This document shows, piece after piece, positions 34,278 through 42,900 of a DNA stretch of 64,000 nt. The notes beneath the pieces are model-generated. The model did not search any database. It was not told the origin of the DNA and saw nothing but the letters and a program-made list of their open reading frames with translations. Source of the DNA: Arthrobacter sp. Its GTDB lineage: Bacteria > Actinomycetota > Actinomycetes > Actinomycetales > Micrococcaceae. Numbering within the stretch: the stretch's first letter is position 1; the number at the start of each line of letters is the position of its first letter. The translations under genes and the position numbers were made by a program. The stretch covers positions 1-64,000 of the forward strand of contig JAHFUZ010000021.1 of NCBI GenBank assembly GCA_023264815.1, read 5' to 3'.

Positions 34278-36577
34278 CAGTGGTGCCGTGCGCTTTCGAA
34301 GCGGACGTCGGCCGGCAGTTTGTCCCATTCAGCCATCAGTTCCTTCTCCGCCGGTGTGGGGATCAGCCCTGAGGGCGCGAAGACCTTGGACGCCCGGGCT
34401 TTGTCCTCGTTATTCGGGTTGGGCGTTCCCGCCTGGTGGTTGCGGAAGGCCCGGACGGTGGCCAAAACCGCGGTGGCAATGACAATGATGCTCAGCACCA
34501 CGAAGATGACGGACAGCCAGCCCTGGATGGCCGTGTTGCGGACCACGGCTTCCATGGCGGCCACACTCTTCGCTGAGCCGAACTCGGTCTTGCCGTCCGC
34601 GAGTGCTTTGCTGAAGGCCGCGTTGTTGGCAAAGTAGCCCACGGCGGGAGTGGACGAGAAGATCTTCTGGTAGCTGGCGGTAATGGTCACCACCGCGGCA
34701 AAGGCCAGCGGCAGGGCAACGATCCACAGGTACTTGAACGTTCCCCGCCGGGCGACGATGGCCAGGCACACAGACAGCGCAATCGCTGCCAGCAACTGGT
34801 TGGCGATGCCGAACAGCGGGAAGAGCGTGTTAATGCCGCCCAGCGGGTCCGTCACGCCCATCAGGAGCACCAGGCCCCAGGCGGCCACCATAACGGCCGT
34901 GCAGAGCCAGGCGCCGGGGCGCCACGAGTGTTCCTTGAACTTAGGGGCGAAGTTTCCGATGGAATCCTGGAGCATAAAGCGCGCAACCCGGGTGCCGGCG
35001 TCGACCGCGGTCAGGATGAACAGCGCCTCGAACATAATGGCGAAGTGGTACCAGAAGGACATCATGGCCGTGCCGCCGATGAACTGCTGCATGATGTGCG
35101 CCAGCCCCACCGCGAGGGTGGGCGCGCCGCCGGTGCGGGAGACAATGCTCTCTTCACCCACGTTCCTGGCCGTCTCGGCAAGCATGTCCGGGGCGATGTT
35201 CACGCCGGAAAGACCCAGCCCGTTGACCCAGGCGGCGGCCGTTTCCACCGTTCCGCCGGTCAGGGCGGCAGGAGCGTTCATGGCGAAGTAGAGACCCCGG
35301 TCAATCGAGATCGCGGCAACGAGGGCCATGATGGCGACGAAGGACTCCATGAGCATTCCGCCGTAGCCGATGTAGCGGGTCTGCCGTTCCTTCTCTACGA
35401 GCTTGGGCGTGGTGCCGGAGGAAATCAGGGCGTGGAAGCCGGACAGGGCACCGCACGCGATGGTGACGAACAGGAACGGGAACAGGGCTCCGGGGAAGAC
35501 CGGCCCGTTGTCCCGGCTGGCGAATTCGCTGAAGGCCGGGACGGTGATTTCCGGGCGGACCACAATGATGGCCAGCGCGAGCATCACAATCACGCCGATC
35601 TTCATAAACGTCGAAAGGTAGTCGCGCGGTGCCAGCAGCAGCCAGACCGGAAGGATCGCGGCGATGAAGCCGTAGATGATCAGGGCCCAGGCGATGGTGA
35701 CCTTGTCCAGGGTGAAGAATGCCGCGCCCCATTCGGTTTCGGCCACGAGGCCGCCGCCGATGATGGCCGCCATCAGCAGGACGAAGCCGATCAGGGAGAC
35801 TTCCATGACCTTGCCCGGCCGGAGGAAACGCAGGTAAACGCCCATAAAGAGCGCGATGGGGATGGTCATGCCCACCGAGAAGACGCCCCAGGGGCTTTCG
35901 GCCAGTGCGTTGACCACCACGAGGGCAAGGATGGCGACAATGATGACCATGATCAGGAGGGTGGCGATCAGCGCGGCGGTTCCGCCGACGACACCGAGTT
36001 CCTCACGGGCCATCTGGCCCAGGGACCGTCCGCCGCGGCGCATGGAGAAGAACATGACCACGTAGTCCTGGACGGCGCCGGCCAGCACCACGCCGAGGAT
36101 GATCCAGATGGTCCCGGGGAGGTATCCCATCTGCGCGGCAAGGATGGGGCCAACCAGGGGGCCCGCGCCGGCGATGGCGGCAAAGTGGTGGCCAAACAGG
36201 ACATTGCGGTCGGTGCGGACGTAGTCCTTGCCGTCAGCCTTGTACTCGGCAGGCGTGGCGCGCCGGTCGTCCGGCTTGGTGATGTACCGCTCGATCACCT
36301 TCGAATAGAAGCGGTACCCGATCAGGTAGGTACACACCGAGGCGAACACGAACCAGATGGCGTTGACGGTCTCGCCGCGGATAATCGCCACCATGAACCA
36401 GGCCACACCGCCCAGCAGCGCGATGGCCACCCAGAGGGCAATCTTGCCGGGGGTCCACTTTTTCTCTTCAGCCTCGCGGACAGCGTCATCCACGGCGGTG
36501 GGTGGAAGGTCAGGGCTGGCGGTCAGTGGGCCGCCCCGTCTCGCTGAACCTGCCGGTTCCTCAGGCCTGTTGGCCAT
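34277..36577 (-). CDS. cstA: Carbon starvation protein CstA (peptide/pyruvate transporter family)
   Basis: 766 residues with about 16-18 membrane segments, the usual length. The CstA signature LFGHHFAAIAGAGPLVGPILAAQMGY-type segment is near 125-150 and a cytoplasmic N-terminus of about 45 residues precedes the first helix. AAGGAGGAG is nine bases before the ATG. It imports peptides or pyruvate in starved cells of relatives. A TAGGGT about 30 bases further upstream may be the -10. Confidence 0.93.
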   Translation of the reverse strand: MANRPEEPAGSARRGGPLTASPDLPPTAVDDAVREAEEKKWTPGKIALWVAIALLGGVAWFMVAIIRGETVNAIWFVFASVCTYLIGYRFYSKVIERYITKPDDRRATPAEYKADGKDYVRTDRNVLFGHHFAAIAGAGPLVGPILAAQMGYLPGTIWIILGVVLAGAVQDYVVMFFSMRRGGRSLGQMAREELGVVGGTAALIATLLIMVIIVAILALVVVNALAESPWGVFSVGMTIPIALFMGVYLRFLRPGKVMEVSLIGFVLLMAAIIGGGLVAETEWGAAFFTLDKVTIAWALIIYGFIAAILPVWLLLAPRDYLSTFMKIGVIVMLALAIIVVRPEITVPAFSEFASRDNGPVFPGALFPFLFVTIACGALSGFHALISSGTTPKLVEKERQTRYIGYGGMLMESFVAIMALVAAISIDRGLYFAMNAPAALTGGTVETAAAWVNGLGLSGVNIAPDMLAETARNVGEESIVSRTGGAPTLAVGLAHIMQQFIGGTAMMSFWYHFAIMFEALFILTAVDAGTRVARFMLQDSIGNFAPKFKEHSWRPGAWLCTAVMVAAWGLVLLMGVTDPLGGINTLFPLFGIANQLLAAIALSVCLAIVARRGTFKYLWIVALPLAFAAVVTITASYQKIFSSTPAVGYFANNAAFSKALADGKTEFGSAKSVAAMEAVVRNTAIQGWLSVIFVVLSIIVIATAVLATVRAFRNHQAGTPNPNNEDKARASKVFAPSGLIPTPAEKELMAEWDKLPADVRFESARHH

Positions 36578-36805
36578 GTCTCCTCCTTGAGAATTCCTGC
36601 TTCGGTATTTTGCTCAACGGCACCCTACCAACGGCGTGCCACAGGGAGTGCGGCTTTAGCTGCCGCGCCGTTTCAGCGTGCGGTGAACGGCGGCTGAGAC
36701 GCGCTCAGTGACAGACCTCATGCCTCCCACCGTAGGCCCGCCGCCGCCAATGGAAAAGACCCAACCCTGTAACGCCTCCCGGCATCAACGCCGTGCCAGC
36801 GCTGG

Positions 36806-37465
36806 TCAGGTGCCCGTTTCCCGGCGGGATACCGGCAGCTTCGCGCGGGTAAACAGCCATGCCAGCGCGGCGCCGGTGAGCGGCACCGCGAGCAGGAGTG
36901 CCGCCAGTTGAAGCCAAGGTACGACGGCGGTCCTCGTCATCCCCGTGGCTGTCACCAGAAGCAGGGCGGGGATGGTCCCGGCCAGGCTTCCCAGCACCGT
37001 TCCGAGGCCTGCTGTCATCAGGGCCTGCGAACCGGCGAGCGCCTTCCGCAGCCGCGGGGCGGCGCCCACGCCGGCCAGGGTCACATGGTCCTTCCGTGAG
37101 TCCGCCATGGACAGCCCGGTGGTGATCCCGGCGGCACTGAGGGTGATCAGCGCCCCCAAGCCAACGATGGACCAGAGAATCAGGGACGCGTCCCGTTATG
37201 CGCCGCGCTCCACGTACATCGACCCGAACCTGTCCGCGTAGATATTTGCGCCGGCCGCCGCCGCAGCCTCCGGGGATACGACGCCGTAGTACTGCACCTC
37301 CACAACGGGCTCCAGCACTGCGGCAGCCACATCCGTGCGTCCCGTTTCCTGGTAGCCCTGGAAAGCACCCGTGGCGGCGTTGCCTGGAGCGGGTTTACGC
37401 ACATCCTGCGCCACCAAGGACACGTGGCCCTCACGTACGAAGGCCGGATTGGTCACCACCATAGG
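36806..37465 (-). pseudogene. ABC exporter permease (FtsX/MacB type), truncated with internal stop
   Basis: Only the C-terminal part of an FtsX-like permease remains. Its reading frame starts at a deletion junction near 37460 ([17 protein letters not shown]), runs to GSMYVERGA, meets a TAA at 37196-37198, and then continues in the same frame as RDASLILWSIVGLGALITL to the natural stop at 36806. The last part holds three clear membrane helices. The missing N-terminal half and the nonsense codon make it non-functional. Confidence 0.8.
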
Positions 37466-37622
37466 ATTTCCCCGACCCGGACGGACCCATCACCGCGACG
37501 AACTCACCCGTGCCGATGGTGAGGTCAACCTCGCGCAGCGCGGCAACCGCCGTCGCTCCTTCACCGAACGTCCTGCTGACCTTGGCGAGTTCCAGGACCT
37601 GCTGCGGCCCGCGGACGCTCAT
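37431..37622 (-). pseudogene. ABC exporter ATPase, N-terminal fragment
   Basis: The first ~54 residues of a MacB/LolD-type ATPase, through the Walker A motif GPSGSGKS, are intact; then the frame enters permease DNA out of frame and stops. Signature motif, Walker B and H-loop are lost. A single deletion joined this gene to the permease. The ATG at 37622 overlaps the padR stop (ATGA), so the original order was padR-ATPase-permease. Confidence 0.82.
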
Positions 37623-38233
37623 CGGCGGGTCTCCGCGGTGAGCGGGGCGGCCTCTTCCGTGGGGACCCCGTTGGACGGTTTACGCGCGCTTCCGTGGGCT
37701 GAAGCCTGCGCCGCCTGCTGGACCATCCGCGCCTCGCACAGGTCCAGCCAGCGGACCTCCGCCTCGGTCTGGAAGATCAGCGAATCCAGGACCAGCAGCC
37801 AGGCCGTATCCGCTGCCCGCTGGGTGGCGGCTGTGTCCCGCCGAGACTTCGTGTAGTCCTGCAGCGCCCGGATGGACGCCACCCGCTGGGCCTGGATGAC
37901 CGCCTGCACGTCCACGCCGGGCAGGGTCACCGCGAGCGCCAGCTTGATGGCGAGTTCGTTGCGCGGCGGGTTGGCCCGCTCCACCGGAGCGGCAAACCAG
38001 CCCCGCACGTCCGCCTTTCCCGCGGCGGTGATGCTGTAGACAACATGGCCTTCGCCGTCGCTGCCATCGTTGCTGACCAGGCCGTCACGTTCCAGCCGGT
38101 CCAAAGTGGTGTACACCTGCCCGATATTCAGGGGCCAGGTGGCGCCCGTACGGTTCTCGAACTCGACCCTGAGCTGGTAGCCGTATCGCGGTTGGTCCTG
38201 TAACAGGGCAAGAAGGCTGTGGCGGATTGACAT
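37619..38233 (-). CDS. PadR-family transcriptional regulator
   Basis: 204 residues starting at ATG 38233 with GGAGAG upstream. N-terminal winged helix with [22 protein letters not shown] and [14 protein letters not shown], then a C-terminal helical dimerisation domain. The gene is intact although the exporter that it should control, directly downstream, is destroyed. An 11-bp inverted repeat in its upstream region is the probable operator. Confidence 0.9.
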   Translation of the reverse strand: MSIRHSLLALLQDQPRYGYQLRVEFENRTGATWPLNIGQVYTTLDRLERDGLVSNDGSDGEGHVVYSITAAGKADVRGWFAAPVERANPPRNELAIKLALAVTLPGVDVQAVIQAQRVASIRALQDYTKSRRDTAATQRAADTAWLLVLDSLIFQTEAEVRWLDLCEARMVQQAAQASAHGSARKPSNGVPTEEAAPLTAETRR

Positions 38234-38260
38234 GTCTCTCCAGGCGGCGGCGTCAGCATC

Positions 38261-38293
38261 GGTATGCACGGACCCCCAAGACCCGTGCATACC
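38261..38293. promoter_or_regulatory. Inverted repeat upstream of padR, likely operator
   Basis: Perfect 11-bp arms GGTATGCACGG and CCGTGCATACC separated by 11 bases, 28 bases before the padR start. A further GTATG half-site follows at 38297. Autoregulation is inferred. Confidence 0.6.
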
Positions 38294-38372
38294 GCGTATG
38301 GTTCGAGACTAGTCCACGTGGGCCCTGCAGGCAATACTCAGTATCTACCGGAAGATCCGCGGCGTTTCCCGC

Positions 38373-39356
38373 TTACATGACCAGCAGGACCTTGCCCACA
38401 TGGTCGCCGCTGTCGAAATACTCGTGCGCCTGGCCGGCCTGGTCCAGCGGGAACGTCTTGGCCACCAGCGGGCGGATCCGGCCATCGGCGATGAGCGGCC
38501 ACACCGACTCGCGGACCGCGTTCATGATGGCGCCTTTTTCCTCCACTGGGCGCGGCCGCAGGGCGGTGGCCACCACGGCAGCGCGCTTCCGCAGGAGCTT
38601 GCCGAGGTCCAGTTCGCCCTTGGCGCCGCCCTGCAGCCCAATCACCACCAGCCGGCCATAGTCCGCCAGCGCATCCACGTTCTGTGCCAGGTACTTCGCC
38701 CCCACCACGTCGAGGATGACATCGGCGCCCCGGCCGCCGTTCTGGCTCCGCAGGCTGTCCGGGAAGTCTTCTTCCTTGTAATTGATGGCGATGTCAGCAC
38801 CGAGGAAGGCCTTGGCGGTACCAACCTTTTCGTCCGTCCCGGCAGTGGTGGCAACCCTGGCCCCCAGGGCCTTGGCCAGCTGGATGGCCATGGTGCCGAT
38901 CCCGCCGGTGGCGCCGTGGATCAGGACCGTCTCGCCGGCCTGCAACTGGGCCGTCATGACGAGGTTCGAGTAGACAGTTGCCGCCACCTCAGGCAAGGAC
39001 GCGGCAGTAACCACATCAACGCCGTCGGGAATCCTCAGGACCTGCTCGGCCGGCACGGCAACCTTCTCCGCGTAGCCGCCGCCCGCCAGCAGTGCCACCA
39101 CTTTGTCCCCCACAGAGAACGCCTTGGTGACGCCGGGGCCAAAGCCGGCGATCCGGCCGGAAACTTCCAGCCCGGGGATCTCGGACGCACCCGGCGGCGG
39201 CGGGTAGAACCCCCTGCGCTGCTGCACGTCGGCCCGGTTGAGGCCGGCAGCGACCACGTCGATCAACACCTCGCCGTGCCCGGGGACCGGAGCGTCCACG
39301 TCGCGGACTTCCAGTACCTCCGGACCGCCGGGTTCCGAGATAAAGACGGCTTTCAT
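38373..39356 (-). CDS. NAD(P)H:quinone oxidoreductase, zinc-free MDR family
   Basis: 327 residues. Medium-chain reductase of the quinone oxidoreductase type: AAGLNRADVQQRRGFYPPP near the N-terminus, nucleotide fold VLIHGATGGIGTMAIQLAKALGA (~140-162), and no structural or catalytic zinc Cys set. GGGAG is about seven bases before ATG 39356. Single gene between padR and the divergent tRNA-Ser. Confidence 0.9.
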   Translation of the reverse strand: MKAVFISEPGGPEVLEVRDVDAPVPGHGEVLIDVVAAGLNRADVQQRRGFYPPPPGASEIPGLEVSGRIAGFGPGVTKAFSVGDKVVALLAGGGYAEKVAVPAEQVLRIPDGVDVVTAASLPEVAATVYSNLVMTAQLQAGETVLIHGATGGIGTMAIQLAKALGARVATTAGTDEKVGTAKAFLGADIAINYKEEDFPDSLRSQNGGRGADVILDVVGAKYLAQNVDALADYGRLVVIGLQGGAKGELDLGKLLRKRAAVVATALRPRPVEEKGAIMNAVRESVWPLIADGRIRPLVAKTFPLDQAGQAHEYFDSGDHVGKVLLVM

Positions 39357-39464
39357 GGAGTACTCCCGTTTCTAGCTGATTCGTGCCCCAGAACCAGTGT
39401 GCACCGGACGCACGGCAGCCTCTGTTTTGTTGCAGCCAACTGCCTATGAAACACTACTCGGTAG

Positions 39465-39552
39465 GGAAGGTTGTCCGAGCGGCCGAAGGAGCTAGTCTTG
39501 AAAACTAGTGTGCGGTAACCCCGTACCAAGAGTTCGAATCTCTTACCTTCCG
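39465..39552 (+). tRNA. tRNA-Ser (TGA)
   Basis: 88 bases, class II with a long variable arm. Acceptor GGAAGGT/ACCTTCC, anticodon stem CTAGT/ACTAG with loop CTTGAAA, T-loop TTCGAAT. No encoded CCA. Terminator follows. Confidence 0.96.
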
Positions 39553-39557
39553 CGAAC

Positions 39558-39595
39558 AAACCCCGGTGCGCCAGTAATGGCGGACCGGGGTTTTT
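39558..39595 (+). terminator. Terminator after tRNA-Ser (TGA)
   Basis: Stem AACCCCGGT/ACCGGGGTT with TTTTT. Confidence 0.88.
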
Positions 39596-39603
39596 CGTTT
39601 CCA

Positions 39604-39631
39604 TTGAAACTGTCAGGGCCCCGCATAGGGT
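39604..39631 (+). promoter_or_regulatory. Orphan promoter
   Basis: TTGAAA, 16 bases, TAGGGT. It lies between two terminators and would start a transcript near 39638 that ends at 39775, about 135 bases. The only gene-like content is a 27-codon frame beginning TTG at 39634 and ending in the Arg/Ser-rich MRCSRSSRK. Either a small RNA or a short peptide mRNA; nothing else lies in 39596-39731. Confidence 0.4.
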
Positions 39632-39731
39632 CATTGCTGTTGCATCCCTGGACAGAAAGCGGAAAAAACAAGAGGGTGGCCGGCCTCATGCGCTGTTCAA
39701 GATCATCGCGTAAGTAAATTCCCTCGACGAA

Positions 39732-39775
39732 ATACCGGCCGGCGGCTTGCAATGAAGCTACCGGCCGGTATTTTT
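39732..39775 (+). terminator. Second terminator downstream of tRNA-Ser
   Basis: Arms ATACCGGCCGG and CCGGCCGGTAT close a loop and are followed by TTTTT. It is too far from the tRNA to be its only terminator and would serve the orphan promoter. Confidence 0.85.
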
Positions 39776-39896
39776 GTGCTCACGCGCCATCAATCCTGCG
39801 TTCACCCGGCGCTGCTTTGCTATGCCGGACATCACTTGACCAGGAGCGGAGTCCGGTTCGGACGTCCACAGGTACAACCCGGACACATTCCATTGG

Positions 39897-39912
39897 GTCC
39901 CCTACAGGGGAC
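39897..39912. promoter_or_regulatory. Palindrome upstream of nuclease/nucleotidase gene
   Basis: GTCCCC, TACA, GGGGAC: a perfect 6-4-6 inverted repeat 22 bases before the start codon. It could be an operator or an mRNA hairpin near the ribosome site. Confidence 0.45.
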
Positions 39913-39934
39913 ACCCCTATGAAAGTAAGAGCGG

Positions 39935-42900
39935 ATGCACAATACACCTTGGAAATTAGCGCTGGGCACTGCGCTGTCTGTGGGGCTCATCGCAGCCCCG
40001 CTGGCAACCGTCCCGGCAGCAGCAGAGGTCTCAGCTGCTGCTGCCGGCACCTCGCCAGTAGTGATCAACGAGGCCTACCTCAGCGGCGGCAGCGCCGGTG
40101 CGGCCTACAAGAGCAAGTTCGTGGAGCTTTACAACACCTCCGACGCGCCAGTATCACTGGCCGGCTGGTCGATTCAGTACCGGTCTGCCACCGCCACGGC
40201 GGCACCCACCAGCGTTGCCCCACTCACCGGCTCCATCCCCGCCAAGGGCCACTACCTGGTGCAGGGCGGCAGTAACAACGGCGGGGCCGCAGGCGCAGAC
40301 CTGCCGGCGCCGGACCTGGTGGCCACCTCCCTGAACTTCAGTGGCTCCGCCGGCACCATCATCCTGGCGAAGCAGGCCACCGCCGTCGCGCTCGCCACCG
40401 GCTCGGTCGTTGAACCGGCCGGCGTGGCGGACCTGCTGGGCTATGGCACCTCCAACACGTTCGAAACGCAGGCGGCCACGGCTCCCTCCGGCACGGGCGA
40501 CGTCCGGAGCCTGAACCGCAGCGGCGGGTTGGACAGCAACAGCAACCTCGCTGACTTCACCCTGAACGCCTCGATCACGCCGACGGCGGCGGGCGGCACT
40601 GGTACCCCGCCGGTCGATCCTCCGACAGAGCCCGCACCGGTGGGCACCAAAACCATCGCCGAAATCCAGGGCACCGGAGCGGCCAGCCCGTTCGCCGGCT
40701 CAACGGTGACCACGCGCGGCAAAGTCACCGCGGCGTTCCCCACCGGCGGTTTTGCCGGCTACTACGTCCAGACCCCCGGAACCGGCGGGGACCTCACCCC
40801 GGCCGGCCATACGGCGTCGGACGCTCTTTTTGTCTACTCCCCCGCCACCGCGGGTTCCGTACAGATCGGCGATTTCGTAGAGGTCACCGGGGCCGTGTCC
40901 GAGTTCTACGGCATGACCCAGGTCAGCGTGGCAGATGCGGCCGGCCTCACCAAACTTACGGATGCCGCGCCGGAAGTGAAGGCCACCAACTTCACGCTCC
41001 CGGCGGCAGAGACCTTCCGCGAAGCACTCGAAGGCATGCTGCTTGCGCCCCAGGGACCGGTCACGGTGACGGACAACTATTCGCTGAACCAGTACGGCGA
41101 AATCGGGCTCGCCGGCGGAACCACCACACTGGTGCAGCCCACCGCCGTTGCGCCGTACGGCTCGGCCGGGTACGAGGCCGCCGTGGCGGACAACGCCGCC
41201 CGTGGCATCAAGCTCGACGACGGCTCCACCACCAATTTCCTCCGCGACGCCGGCACCAAGGCCCAGGTACTTCCGTACCTGACGGCCACGGACCCGGTCC
41301 GGGTGGGCTCGCCGGTAACGTTCAACACCAACGTGGTGCTCAGCTACGCCAACAACGCCTGGAAGTTCCAGCCACTGACCCACCTCACCGAGGCCAACAA
41401 GGGCACGGTCCAGCCGGCCAGCTTCGGTGCCACCCGCACGGAGGCGCCCGCCACCGTGGGCGGCAACCTGAAGATCGCCTCCTTTAACGTGCTGAACTAC
41501 TTCCCCACCACCGGCGACCAGCTCACCGGCTGCACTTACTACACGGACCGCGACGGCAACCCCATCACGGTCCGCGGCGGCTGCGATGCACGCGGCGCCG
41601 CCAACGCCGAGAACTTTGTCCGCCAGCAGGACAAGATCGTCGCCGCCATCACCAAGACCGGCGCCGATGTGGTCTCCCTGATGGAGATCGAGAACTCGGC
41701 TCAGTTCGGCAAGGACCGCGACGACGCCCTGGCGAAGCTGGTGGAGGCGCTGAACATCGCCACCCCCGGCGTCTGGGATTACGTCCGCACTCCCGCCAAC
41801 GCTCCCCCGCTGGCCGACGAAGACATGATCCGCACCGCTTTCATCTTCAAGAAGGCCGTGGCCGAACCGGTGGGCGAATCCGTCATCCACAACGACACCG
41901 TGGCCTTCGCCAGTGCCCGCAAGCCGCTCGCCCAGGCCTTCAAGCCGGTGGGTGCAGCCGCTGACAAAACGTTCATCGCCATTGCCAACCACTTCAAGTC
42001 CAAGGGTTCCGCCGCCACTCCGGAGGACACCGACAAGGGGCAGGGTGCGTCCAACCTCGCCCGCACGGCCCAAGCCAAGTCGCTCCTGGACTTCGCAACG
42101 AAGCTGCAGGCTGAGAACGGCACCACCAAGGTGTTCCTGATCGGCGACTTCAACTCCTACGCCCACGAAGACCCCATGAATGTCTTCCGGGAGGCCGGCT
42201 ACGTCAACCAGGACGAGAAGGCCAAAAACGCTGACGGTTCGGCGAAGCACTCCTACCTCTTCGGCGGGCTGGTGGGCTCCCTGGACCACATCCTCGCTTC
42301 TCCGGCGGCCGATGCCGTGGTGACCGGCGCCGACATCTGGAACATCAACTCCGTGGAGTCCGTGGCGCTGGAGTACAGCAGGTATAACAACAATGTGACC
42401 AACTACTATGCGCCGGACCAGTTCCGTGCCAGCGACCACGACCCCGTGGTGGTGGGCCTGGACCTCCCGGCAGCCCCGGTCACGCCGGCCAGTGTTGAGC
42501 TGAACTTCCTGGGCATCAACGACTTCCACGGCCGCATCGACGCCAACACCGTCCTGTTCGCCGGCACCATCGAAAAGCTCCGCGCCGCGGCGCCCGGTGC
42601 CACCGCCTTCATCTCGGCGGGCGACAACATCGGCGCCTCGCTGTTCGCCTCGGCCGTGGCCAAGGACCAGCCCACCATCGACGTGCTGAACGCCCTGCAG
42701 CTGGACGCGTCCGCCGTGGGCAACCACGAGTTCGACGGCGGCTGGGCAGACCTGCGCGACCGCGTCACCGCGGGCGGCAGCAACGCCAAGTTCCCCTACC
42801 TGGGAGCCAACGTCTACCGCAAGGGCACCACCGAACCGGTCCTCCCCGAGTACACGGTCCTGGACATGGACGGCATCAAGGTGGCCGTGATCGGCACCGT

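Noticed and set aside
34928-36547. 539-codon plus-strand frame antisense to cstA
   Set aside because: Asp/His/Gly-rich artefact of reading membrane-helix codons backwards.
39800-39806. GTTCACC upstream of the secreted nucleotidase as a PHO box
   Set aside because: Only one unit; no second copy at 11-base spacing.
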